Origin: Melieria omissa
Lineage: Eukaryota; Arthropoda; Insecta; Diptera; Ulidiidae
Length of the DNA: 64,000 bases
Direction of reading: 5' to 3'
Assembly: GCA_963971225.1 (NCBI GenBank)
Contig: OZ020269.1
Span: forward strand, 92,814,865 to 92,878,864
The notes beneath the pieces are model-generated. The model was not told the DNA's origin, did no database searches, and was given only the letters and a program-made list of their open reading frames with translations. Shown piece after piece: positions 9,787 through 19,869 of the stretch (within the stretch, counting starts at the first letter, position 1; each line of letters begins with the position of its first letter). The position numbers and the translations under genes are program-made.

Positions 9787-10268
9787 TGTTACGTATCTCT
9801 GGATTGCGTAATTTGAAAATAAAACACACTCAGTTTCTCAAACGCAGTCAATAAAATAAACCAACAATCACTTTATTTCACAGATTTACACTTCACTGTC
9901 TTTACACTTAAGTATTTGCTTAATTACTCCGTGTGGCACCTTCACTAGTCAAAATCAGATTGACTCGCTGCGCCGCATCCGGCTGCCTTTTATACCTGTC
10001 CGGCCATCGCGCAGATCGTTCTCGCACATTCCAGAGTGGACTAAAGGTTTCCATGATCATCGCGACCATCATTGCCAGGTTGGACTAAAAGTTTCCATTA
10101 TCGCGGTCATCATTGCCAGGTTTGACTAAAAGTTTCCATTATCGCGGCCATCATTGCCAGGTTGGACTAAAAGTTTCCAGTATCGCGGTCATCATTGCCA
10201 GGTTGAATTATGGCACGCGCGTAGCGACAGGGTTGCTTTGCACAGCGACAGACTGTCTTATCGTTACA
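9787..10268 (-). mobile_element. Complete LTR, minus orientation, with internal 47-bp tandem repeats
   Basis: Read on the minus strand it begins TGTAACGATAAG and ends GATACGTAACA. It contains a TATA box (ggtataaaagg, about 9988-9998 on the plus strand inverse) and AATAAA, followed by 'tattttattgactgcg', and it ends with the same 'ttttattttcaa' block as the solo LTRs at 122-533 and 10273-10602. The U3 holds about four tandem copies of a 47-bp unit ('ggactaaaagtttccattat' to 'atcattgccaggtt', 10040-10205). It is the likely promoter for the perilipin frame at 8850-9611. Confidence 0.85.
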
Positions 10269-10272
10269 ATAT

Positions 10273-10602
10273 TGTAACGGTGAGTCACTCTGTGCTGTGC
10301 TATGCATGAATGCTTTTCCAAGCATACTTTTAGGCATGCACTTTGGAGTACGCCAAACTTGCTATAATTCCGTTATGGCGCGGATGGTTCGCCAAAGGTG
10401 ATGAACTATGCTAGAACAATCGAGATAGAAAGTACAACTGGAATGTGCCAGAAACTTCGGCGCGATAAGGAAACCAGTATAAAAGCAGCAGTGTGCAATA
10501 AAGCCATTGTAGGTTTTTGGCTGCGTTTTGCGCTGAGTAATTGAAGTGGTTTTATTTTCAAGCACAATCCAAAATGAACTTAGAGAAGTCATTTTCGTAA
10601 CA
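10273..10602 (+). mobile_element. Solo LTR, copy 2, inserted at the ATAT flank of the composite element
   Basis: The 330-bp LTR runs from TGTAACGG to TTCGTAACA, flanked by ATAT (10269-10272 and 10603-10606). It is the same family as 122-533: shared phrases include 'cactctgtgctgtgc', 'catacttttaggcatgcact', 'aacttcggcgcgataag' and 'tataaaagcagcagtgtgca'. It used the target duplication of the neighbouring composite element as its own target, so it is younger than that element. Confidence 0.85.
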
Positions 10603-10606
10603 ATAT

Positions 10607-11810
10607 GTAACGAATCGAAAATCGAACTATACATACATTTTCAAAAGTGGTTCGCTTTTAATCACAATGTGTATATGCAAAAATTTAAAAAGTCATTTAT
10701 CAAATTACAAACTTGACTTGGCAAAGTGTAGAGTTTTTGTAAACAATTTTGAAAACAAAATTTTTTCAATAATACTATGAACCAATTTGGTTATGTTCAA
10801 CAAATATTTATCAAGTTTTGTAATGTTTTATTTATTAAAAAAAGTTGGTCCAATATTAAACTAAAATGGGTTTTAGACGATCCATGTTTGGAAACTGGTA
10901 AAGCTTTAACAAAGTAAATATCTCTTTTATCATCTATGTATGTTTGAGAATTTTCAAATATCAGTGCTGCATATTTTCAAACTATGAAATGGATAACCCT
11001 GTATACTCCTATGTTTTTTTATGAAGGTTCGCAGCAGCTCTTAAGTTTTAATAGTTTTGCGCTCAGTTACGTTTATGAATATTGACTGCAATTGAAAATG
11101 CGACCTTTCACAATTGTCTTTTTGTCACTTATTGTTATTATGTGCATTGTTACGTCTCGAGGGTTTGTTTTTCAAATTTGTTTTTTGAAGCTGTAAAAAT
11201 ATCTAAATTATTTTTAATTTTGTTCAGACCAATGTTCTCTTTATGAAGAATTTATATTTCACGCATCCTTTTTCAACGACCTCAAGAATTTTTTCGGTAC
11301 AAAAGAACAAGGGAAGAAGAAGAGAAGAGTGCCTTACGCAAGGGGTGTTTTAGAGGTTCAAACCTTGAATATCTGCTTGTTTAAAAAAAAATTGGATTGC
11401 AAATACATTTTCAATTGGTAGTTGTCCCAAAAGTTGTGTGCAAACGTTCACCAAATATGAAACCCTACGTGAGTTACTGCTGAATTTTGGCTTAACTAAA
11501 AAAACAAAAACAAATTGTTTTTCTTGAAACAGATCTGACGATTTCAAATTCAAACTAATTTTATCGAAATTATTTCAACTTACAAACAGACCTTAAAGCA
11601 TCTTGATTGTCCAATTCACAACGACAACTCATTCTCGATTCAATTCAATATTTCTTATAAGTATACAGTAGACATGATTTTGTTCACGATTTTTCGATTT
11701 CGATAACCTCTCATTTTATGCGGTTGGGTGAAAAAGTGCATGAGCCAAAAAATTTTGGAGCTACAGTGGGGCTAAATGGCGTCGCATCGAAGTCAAAGTT
11801 CACAAAAAAG
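10607..11810. other. AT-rich stretch with nothing recognised
   Basis: There is no gene, no element ends and no clear repeat unit. Open frames are short and lie in AT-rich sequence. Confidence 0.4.
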
Positions 11811-11813
11811 CTG

Positions 11814-12380
11814 AGAAATTCGGAAAATTGCTCCACAGCTGGTCAGAAGTTGCTCTTAGAGGGTTCATATCTATGACTTACCCCCACTAATTGTTCGTTC
11901 TGAACATTTCTTTCGAACATTACTACCCCCTTTCTCCAACCCTTAATGAGGCTCCCATACAAAATAGTCATCTTTACAGAACAGGCTCCCACTGCCACCA
12001 GGTTGCCCCCAGAGATGTCAAATGTAAGACTGACACCCATTTATTTTCCCTTTCGAATGTTTCTTTCAAACATATCTACCCGCTATCTCCAAGTCCTAAG
12101 GAAGCTGCCATACAAAAGTGGCCATTTTCTCTGCCATTGTAAATGAAGTAGTTAAGTAAGCGAGAAAATCATCGTATCTCGGAAACTACTGCACCAATTT
12201 GAATGATTTATTTAACAGCCAGCACCATTTTTCAGTGCCAAAAATACAAAATTAACTTATGTTCAGAAATTCACCATCAGAGGGCGTCTCCCATACGAAC
12301 GGAGTTGTGAGGTTGTCAACTTTTGGGTTTCAAAGCAATAATCATTGTCATGAATTGTCGAAACCCCATTAACCTCCACA
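11814..12380 (-). mobile_element. Dispersed element with internal 170-bp repeats, short copy
   Basis: The reverse complement follows 20830-22085 in order. 'attgctccacagctg' and 'ttgctcttagagggtt' (11826-11865) match the right end of that element. 'ttcgaacattactacccc' and 'ggctcccatacaaaa' match its repeat unit. 12145-12380, including 'gttgtgaggttgtcaacttt', matches its left part. This copy has about two repeat units against five in the other. No protein is encoded. Confidence 0.75.
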
Positions 12381-12740
12381 TACTGAATATAATTGTAACT
12401 TTAGATTAGTATTTTAGTGTTTAGATTAGGTTTGATTAGGTTCACAGGGCGTAGAGAGAAAACCCTTAATTTTCTTCTGAGACATCAGTGCCTATTGTGA
12501 GTGTCCTCTATGACTGCCAGGACGAGGCACATCGCTCTAACTGGGGTTCCTGTAAAACCTCAAGGTGCTGTTTTTGTTAAATCATCTGCTTTCTCAGCTC
12601 AAATTGAGAGGTCCGATAATTTTACTTTTGTTATCTCTGTAACACATCAATCAGTAGTAATAAGTAAAAGTAAGTAATCATGTCAATCATAATAAGTAAG
12701 TAATCATGTCTAATATACAGTTACGGCTATAAATAAGTAT
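12381..12740. other. Unassigned stretch
   Basis: No gene is recognised. A phrase 'aagtaagtaatcatgtc' is duplicated near 12670 and 12700. Otherwise nothing distinctive. Confidence 0.3.
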
Positions 12741-13819
12741 CCCTACAAGAAATGCCTAACCGAAACTCCAAAAATAAGTTTGAAATTTGTCTCAAAACTA
12801 CAACATTTTGTGCATGAAGTTAGGTGGCACGCTTTGTTTATATTGTCATCTCACTCTTTCATACAGAAAATGTATGGAAAATGTATTGTTTCATTCCTTC
12901 TTACTAAATAAATTTCCAAAATGTGGGAAATTTTTACGCATGTGTTAGTTTTAAGACATTTTTATAGTGTCCAACCGAATATTCGGTTTCGGCACAAATA
13001 AGTGGCTTCCGTTTCGGTTGCAGCCGAGCAGATATCACCGTGCGACAAAAATCAAAAAATTTCAAAACACACGAACAAATCGGTATACTCGCAAAACTAG
13101 GGGCCAAACGTAGTAAAACTGCGTTTTTAGTTTTTCTCTCTGACGTCAGGATTTTTTTTAAAAGGACTTTGAAATTTGAAGGACATGTTTATTTCAAAAA
13201 ATTATTTAAAAAACAGAACGCATTGTAGAATAACAATATGGGTATCAAATGAAAGAAAAAAATCCTTAGAATCTTAAAAAAATAATTTTTTTGGTGTAAA
13301 AGGACGAAGAGGTATTGAAAATGTCCTTTTAAAACTTTATCCTTGAATATCCTTGAAAATTTCCAACATTTTTTTTGGAAAAGAATATATCTTAAGGACT
13401 AATATGTACACTACCACATCCTCGAATTTCGTTCTTCTAACTTTAATAGTTAAGGATATAAAAAATTTTATATTTCTCATTATAAAACAAAGATATATTG
13501 CACCGTACGACAAAAATAAAATATTTAATTAACGCATGTATAAATCGTTATGCTGCTAATACTGGAGGTTAAATACACTAATTCTGCAACTTCAAAATTG
13601 CGTTTGAACCTAAGTATTTGTTTTCACAAGACATTGAAAATTAAAAAATTGAGTTGTCTTGAATAAAACTCACCCAAGAAAAACAAGATGAATACGTAGG
13701 ATACGTACTTACAGTGAATACTCGGGCTCATAACTTAATTTCATTTTGGTACGTGTCACGGCTTAAAAAGGGCTTCTCAAAAAATTAATGTTTTTTATGC
13801 CTATATCAACCACAAATGG

Positions 13820-15171
13820 GAGCCTCGCATAACTCATAAACTTGGCCGCGACAGCATCGATCATATGCCTCTAGTCCCTTCATCAAAAATAATACTTCCA
13901 CCGCTCTACATAAAGTTAGGCCTGATTCGACATTTTATTCGCTCTCTTGACGCTGATGGTCGAGCTATTAGGTCTGTTTGGCAGAGAATAATTTGTACGA
14001 ATTTGTACAAATTTGTACACATTTTTACTGGATCCTGTTTGTTGACGCCAAATCTCCAGTAACGAGAGAGTAACTGAGAGCGTAAAGTGACAGTTCGTTT
14101 CGTGAGAACTTGCAAGTTTTTACTGGAGATATTTTGTCCAGTAACTTTTAGCCAGTAAGAAGAAGAACAAGAAAAACATATGACTTGCGGACATATGATC
14201 GAAATAATTTTTGCAAAATTTTTTAGGCAAATGGAACCTGCAAAGAACTTGTGCGTTCGCAAGTCTGCTGACCCACAACCGTCTTGCTCAGCTTAATCCG
14301 CTGAAGCTGAAAGGGAAGAATCGCAGATTGAGCGCAACGAACTGTTTGCCTTTTGCATTAAATGTATGATTAAACTTAATTTTCCCTACCGCTTCAAGCC
14401 TCAAATGAAACTTTTAGATCAGCTGTTGCTTTCTTTAACCCTCCTGTTTAGACCCTTTTTACTGTGTATTGTGGGTGTGCGAAGTACCACTGGTGTAACC
14501 AAGAGTTAAAACTTACAAATTCTTACAAATTGCTGTTTGTTCACTTTTTTGGATAGTTTGATTTTAGGGAGCGTAAGCTGGCTTACTCTCTTGATATTTT
14601 TTACTGGATAATTTTTACTGGAAAACTGGCCAAACAGACCAATTAATTATTTAAAACTAATTTTCCAAAACTAAGCGATGCAAAGATTTCCGCTGGTACG
14701 TTACCCGATTGTAAAACTTTGTTTCTATTAATTTTTATATGTTTTTCAGGGGTTTTAAACGGGTCACAGTTGAAGAAATTATTGCAGCATCAGGAAATTG
14801 CTGATCTTTTGAATCCGGTTGAACTAACTGCCTGGCAAAGCTTAAGCGATGTAATAAATAACTTCTTAGGAAACATGAAGGCTGAGAATTATAAAGAACT
14901 TGTCCGCAAGATGATTGACGCCTATCGCGAAATGGGGGTCAACATGTCTCTCAAGATACATTTTTTAGAGAGCCACTTGGGCTTTTCCCCCGAAAACTTA
15001 GGTGACGTTAGTGATGAACACGGAGAGCGCTTCCACCAAGACATTGCGCTAATTGAAAATCGCTTTCGGGGAAAAGATATGTGCCACATGCTTTCCGAGT
15101 ATTGTTGGTCGGTGTGCCGTGACCCGTACCAAAAACATAAACGGCAAAGTAAACGCATACATTTTTCTTAA
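13820..15171 (+). pseudogene. Transposase C-terminal remnant with one intron, split by a nested TE
   Basis: Exon pieces in one reading order can be joined. About 13820-13970 encodes ...LPPLYIKLGLIRHFIRSLD. The nested element 13971-14640 follows. About 14650-14695 encodes KTNFPKLSDAKISA. A 54-bp GT-AG intron spans 14696-14749. 14750-15171 encodes GVLNGSQLKKLL, ELTAWQSL, NNFLGNMKAENYKELV, MSLKIHFLESHLGFSPENLG, DEHGERFHQDI and MLSEYCWSVCRD, ending at TAA. The motif set LPPL-IKLGL, KIHFL-SHL-FFPENLG and GERFHQD belongs to a transposase-like family I recall as dispersed in insects and cnidarians. The N-terminal part and most catalytic residues are missing. Location between the arms of 13036-15928 ties it to that element. 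The superfamily name is uncertain. Confidence 0.75.
13971..14640. mobile_element. Nested element with GGTCTGTTTGGC ends inside the transposase remnant
   Basis: Twelve-base perfect inverted ends, GGTCTGTTTGGC (13971) and GCCAAACAGACC (to 14640), bound 670 bp that interrupt the transposase frame. The sub-terminal phrase 'ttactgga' recurs several times in the same orientation. GGTCTGTTTGG-type ends resemble PIF/Harbinger elements, but the expected TTA or TAA duplication is not clean: TTA lies on the left, AAT on the right. There is no transposase inside. Confidence 0.7.
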
Positions 15172-16026
15172 ACAATTTGTTTCAAAATAAATTATTCATA
15201 AAATGCATTTTAAATGACTTTTGTAAACTTTTAAATTAAGTTATGAGCCCTAGTATTCACTGTAAGTACGTATCCTACGTATTCATCTTGTTTTTCTTGG
15301 GTGCGTTTTATTCAAGACAACTCAATTTTTTAATTTTCAATGTCTTGTGAAAACAAATACTTAGGTTCAAACGCAATTTTGAAGTTGCAGAATTAGTGTA
15401 TTTAACCTCCAGTATTAGCAGCATAACGATTTATACATGCGTTAATTAAATATTTTATTTTTGTCGTACGGTGCAATATATCTTTGTTTTATAATGAGAA
15501 ATATAAAATTTTTTATATCCTTAACTATTAAAGTTAGAAGAACGAAATTCGAGGATGTGGTAGTGTACATATTAGTCCTTAAGATATATTCTTTTCCAAA
15601 AAAAATGTTGGAAATTTTCAAGGATATTCAAGGATAAAGTTTTAAAAGGACATTTTCAATACCTCTTCGTCCTTTTACACCAAAAAAATTATTTTTTTAA
15701 GATTCTAAGGATTTTTTTCTTTCATTTGATACCCATATTGTTATTCTACAATGCGTTCTGTTTTTTAAATAATTTTTTGAAATAAACATGTCCTTCAAAT
15801 TTCAAAGTCCTTTTAAAAAAAATCCTGACGTCAGAGAGAAAAACTAAAAACGCAGTTTTACTACGTTTGGCCCCTAGTTTTGCGAGTATACCGATTTTTT
15901 CGTGTGTAAAATTTGTTGTCGCACGGTGTATTTAGTGAAAGGAGGAGTCATTTAGATGCTTTTTTTAGCATATAATATTACATTATTTAATTTTGAATAT
16001 TAGCAAGTAAGGTAAGGTAACCTTTA

Positions 16027-17157
16027 TGTGTGTGATGGGGCACCCGGGTACCCAAATCACTTTAATATCAAATCAAAAAATATAAGGGAGAGGGCTGGGT
16101 TGTGAACCAGGCTGGGGTGTGAACCATTGCCGTTTTTTCTTTCCCCAATTGACATATCGCCAATCTTTCAACTGTCAATTTTGTCTTATGATATGACTCT
16201 GCTTTTGTGGTTACACCGAAGTACAAACACGTATTGCACGTGGCACCAATCGAGTTTGAAAATCGACTGCGAAAACTTGTTTGCTTTTTTTTAAAGTGCG
16301 ATCCAAGTGACTGAGCTTATTGCAAAAAGGTTAGTGTAATACATGTTTATTTAGTGTTTTGATTCTATTTTACGATGCAATATTTGTTTATGTCGAATTA
16401 TGATTGGAAGTGTCGTTTATTTTAAAGTTTCCAAAATGGCATCGTGGTTGGGCTGTGAACCACTGAGGTGGCTGGGTTATGAACCACCTGTTTTTCGTAC
16501 TACATTTGTTCTAACACTGTCAAATATGGACGGATATATTAAAATAAAGTAATTTTATGTAATTTCACTCGATTTCGTTGAGTTGACTTGAAGTGGGCCA
16601 ATGCGAGAACGCATTCGTATTTCACAAGCAAACATTGCGACACCGATTAGGATGAAAATTCAAAAAATTGAGCACTTTCATTCATTGCGATTTTTTGGCC
16701 CAAGTGGCGTCATTATAACTTTTTTCACCTCTTGAGGCCTCCTGATTAAATGAATTCTCAACTTACTTAAAAATTATGGGTGTTTTCTTCGTATTTTCCA
16801 ACTTTAATAGGGATCTTCCAGATGGTTCACAACCCAGCCACTTTTTTGGAAAAGCGAAAAATCACGTCCTTAGAAAATTGAACGTAGAGAGTTAAATACC
16901 AATCAAAACAGTAGTCCGTCTTCATAAAAAAGTTGCGTTTTATATTTACCTTTCCAACGGTATCTTTGATTTTTCGATATCTTTATTCTGAGATAACTTA
17001 GACCAAAAAAACAAAACCCGGTTCACAACCCAGCCCTCTCCCTTACTTTTATATTACTGAGAGCTTTAAAACTAAGCAAAAATGGTAAAATTTCGTACAT
17101 TGAGTTAGAAATTTTCATAGAATTTGTACTCAGGTACCCGGTTACCTCATCACACGG
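16027..17157. mobile_element. Probable DNA element with imperfect inverted ends, host of 16085-17043
   Basis: 'gtgtgatggggcacccgggt' at the left and 'acccggttacctcatcacac' at the right form an imperfect inverted repeat about 26 bp long. Between them lies almost entirely the nested element 16085-17043. The exact ends and target duplication are not determined. Confidence 0.45.
16085..17043. mobile_element. TA-flanked non-autonomous element, 24-bp perfect inverted ends
   Basis: It starts AGGGAGAGGGCTGGGTTGTG, continuing to GAACC, with the exact inverse at the right end. TA lies on both sides (16083-16084, 17044-17045), as in Tc1/mariner-type insertion. Internal phrases such as 'ctgggttatgaaccac' and 'gggctgtgaaccact' repeat the end motif. 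There is no transposase. Confidence 0.82.
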
Positions 17158-17221
17158 GTAAGAGTGTTTTTTCAGCACACACATTAGGGTTTAAAAATGA
17201 ATGAATTGTTTTTATTAATAA

Positions 17222-18369
17222 CACAGCGCAACAAAAAAACACTTGTTTTCTGTTGCATGGAGTTTTTCTACTGTTTCTTACTAATTTGGGTGCGCTGATT
17301 CCGAATCTACCCTCCGATTTTCTAGCAGCTCTAGTTTGTGAGATATAGGTACCCTGTCATTTTTTCAGTTTTTCCTCTACTTTTTCCATATTTTCGATCG
17401 TAGTTTCTAAACCAAAAACCCGACTGACATGATTTTCACCTTCTCGCATTAACAACACCGCACGGCTTCTTTTCCGATGCAACTTATTTTCATAAATGTT
17501 AAAATGCCGCGGTAATTGGACCTCAAAGTTGGAAAAAATGTAATTTTAAGGCGTTTTCTTTGATGGTCAAAAACATACACATTTTTTGTAAAACAATTAA
17601 CGAGTTAGGTGTATAACGAAAGTCGACACATCAAGCAATACAACACAGCTACATTATTTGGCGGAAAACACATTCGCATCGAAATAACAGGAAAAATGTA
17701 CCATCGCGATTTTCATCACTTTTCATACTTTTTCCTTAAAAAATTAGGGGCCTGAAAATATGCAAAGTTTTTAATTTTTTTTTGTTTCGAAAAATTCAAA
17801 ATATTTTTGTTTTTGCTTGTATTCCAAACTATAAATGGAACATAAAAAAGAGCATATTTTTTAAGGAAAAAGTATGAAAAGAGATGACAATCGCTATGGT
17901 AAAGTTTTGTTATTATTTCGACGCGAATGTGTATTCCGATAAATAATTTGGCTGTGTTGTATTGCTTGATGTTTCTTCTTAAGATATTCATATACTTCGA
18001 AACTTGATTTATGAAACATCTGTACAATTTTCGCCATCAGAAAAAACGCCTTGAAATTCAATATTTTCTTACTTTGAAACCTTATTACCACGCCCATTTA
18101 GAACGCATAAAATTGATTAATGTCAGGAAAGATGGCGTGAAATGTTGTAAGTGCAACGATATAAAAATAATGTCGATAGGATTATTGGTTAAGAAATAAC
18201 AGTCGAAAACGAGAAAAAAGCCGAGGAAAATTCGAAAAAGTGACACGCCCATTTTTTGCAAAAACTAGAGCTGTTACATAAAAACGGAGTATGGTTTTGA
18301 AAACAGCGTGGAAAAACGATTCAGATTCATGTAAAAAACTGCATGCAACAGACATGCTGTTGTGCAGTG
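17222..18369. mobile_element. Older member of the CAC...GTG long-inverted-repeat group
   Basis: The ends CACAGCGCAACA and TGTTGTGCAGTG are flanked by TAA (17219-17221, 18370-18372). The arms are diverged but still pair in order: 'ctgttgcatg', 'agctctagttt' and 'tttttcctc' recur inverted. The 1148-bp body is AT-rich and has no recognisable transposase. Greater arm divergence than 898-2562 and 13036-15928 suggests an older insertion. Confidence 0.75.
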
Positions 18370-18521
18370 TAATTATTTATTCATTTATTTCAACTAGAAA
18401 GTTTCGGTTTTGGCCGAATATTAAAAAAAAACTAAATTCGGTTTCGGTTTCGGCTCAAAAAGTGGTTTCGGTCGGACACTACAAATTTCGAAGTTTCAGT
18501 TAGGCATTTCTTGTAGGGTAT

Positions 18522-19860
18522 TATATGCATTGCCATATTAATTTGCCATGCCTAATGTATTCTTCTTCTTCTTCGTCTTCTTTCATTTGATTACATCAAG
18601 TTATGTAAATGCACGAAAATTATATAAAATTTTGGAAAATTAATTGATCCGACATGTCGACATGGTAATTGTCAATAATATTGTAGGTATGTAAGTATGC
18701 ATGTGTGCGACTAAGTGCACATGTGCACGCGTTATGTATATTCGTGTGCCTCAAAATCGGTTTGTTTGTTGTTATGTGAATGTGTGAGTGTGTTTGTGTG
18801 CTGCGTGTGTTGTGCGTTGAGCGGCCACAATGTGTCGTAATGTAATGCATACTTCTTCGCTTCCAGATTAAATTAATCTCGAATAATTTGGCAACAACAA
18901 TTTATAGAACAAAAAAACTCCAACAATATAAGCAATAACAACAAATCATAATCAGAAACGAAAACAAATCAAATGCAAAAACAAAAACAATATAAACAGT
19001 AACTATGACAGCAACAAATAACAGCATTAAAATGACAGGCGCCAGTGACAGTGACAGCGACAGCCTGCAATCAGCGGCAGCGCAACAGAGATGCAATATG
19101 TGAAATGCACAAATGGGCGCAGAGAAAGAGTTGCCGCCGCTTGTGGCGCACTTAACTGACATGTGGAAATCCTATTAAAGTCCTGGACTGACACACATAA
19201 ACATACACACACACGCACACATAAACACAAACGCATAAACACACGCACGCCCTCAATAATTGATGACACCAAATGCAATGCAAATGTTGCTATTGCCAAT
19301 GCAACAACAATGCCACTCCGATGGCAGCCAATGTTGCCACTGTTGCCGGCCTGTTATTGATGTAATTGTTGCTACTGTTGTGATTGTTGTTGTTGTTATT
19401 ATTGTAATTTCTTTATTAGCCCAATCAGTTGTAATGCGAGCGAATGCGCTTATGTTGCAAGCTGTCAGGCAACGTTTGCCGCCGCTTAGGCGCATTTCCT
19501 CGTTACTCTCGTTGTTGTTGTTATTATTGCCATGGCTATCGATTAGTTACACAAATTAAATTTAATGCAATCAAAATATTTTGATGCTCGAGCATTGTTT
19601 GGCCACATATGTGAACATTTACACGTAGCCGCAACTGAGCGGCGCAAGCAAAACTTGAAAGAGGAGCGGAGTCGAATCAATCCGTTTGTGTGTAGTAAAC
19701 TTAAAGTTGCACATTGCAATTGAGTAACAACAAATGTTGCCAATGCGCTCAGTTATGCAATGCATTACGCTGACTCTTCTTCTTCCCTTCCACATATTTG
19801 GCGTGTGCCCCACAGTGTTGCGAGTAGTGACAACAATGCCAAACTAAAATGTTCTAAGCA
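18522..19860. other. Host-like non-coding DNA
   Basis: The stretch contains GT/CA-rich segments (18690-18840, 19200-19250), CAA/TTG triplet runs and unique-looking sequence. Open frames are low-complexity and overlap on both strands. No gene or element is recognised. Confidence 0.45.
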
Positions 19861-19869
19861 CAAAAATCT

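Larger units (their letters stand above)
7707..10268 (-). mobile_element. Composite LTR element carrying a perilipin coding sequence, ends inverted
   Basis: Both outer ends are the U3 start of the same LTR. 7707-7815 is a 109-bp LTR start in plus orientation; 9787-10268 is a complete LTR in minus orientation. The two match closely in inverted orientation. The whole unit is flanked by ATAT (7703-7706 and 10269-10272), the same type of 4-bp duplication seen for the related solo LTRs. Read on the minus strand, the order is full LTR, leader with a candidate primer site, perilipin coding sequence with three tandem C-terminal segments, then the inverted LTR fragment. No gag, protease, polymerase or integrase is present. 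The simplest reading is that a defective retroelement carrying host mRNA sequence was inserted as one unit. An alternative is secondary rearrangement between two LTRs, with ATAT matching by chance. Confidence 0.7.
13036..15928 (+). mobile_element. DNA transposon with about 700-bp inverted repeats and transposase remnant
   Basis: The ends are CACCGTGCGACAAAAAT at 13036 and nearly its inverse at 15928, flanked by TAT (13033-13035, 15929-15931). The arms 13036-13741 and 15233-15928 are almost identical along their length, so the element is young or its arms have been homogenised by gene conversion. Inside each arm, about 465 bp from the tip, a second end-like sequence (CACCGTACGACAAAAAT, near 13501; inverse near 15478) repeats the terminus. 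The interior holds a broken transposase gene and a nested element (13971-14640). Ends and duplication size match 898-2562 and 17222-18369, forming one superfamily; CACTA/CMC affiliation is inferred, not shown. Confidence 0.87.
12741..18518. mobile_element. Outer DNA element hosting a TE nest
   Basis: The ends are CCCTACAAGAAATGCCTAAC (12741) and its exact inverse (to 18518), flanked by TAT on both sides (12738-12740, 18519-18521). Sub-terminal segments rich in 'cggtttcgg' (about 12980-13030 and 18400-18475) also match in inverted orientation, including 'ccgaatatt'. The element's own sequence is only about 440 bp; the other 5.3 kb consists of later insertions. The superfamily is unknown, and TA or TAT could be the true duplication. 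Confidence 0.75.

Noticed and set aside
9787..10268. Simple solo LTR in minus orientation
   Set aside because: Its immediate flanks do not match (GGGC on the left, ATAT on the right), whereas the ATAT flanks pair with the distant inverted LTR fragment at 7707, so it is better read as one end of a composite.
18341..18372. CRISPR-like or attachment-site short palindromes
   Set aside because: They are the terminal inverted repeat of a eukaryotic DNA element (17222-18369); nothing else in the window looks bacterial.
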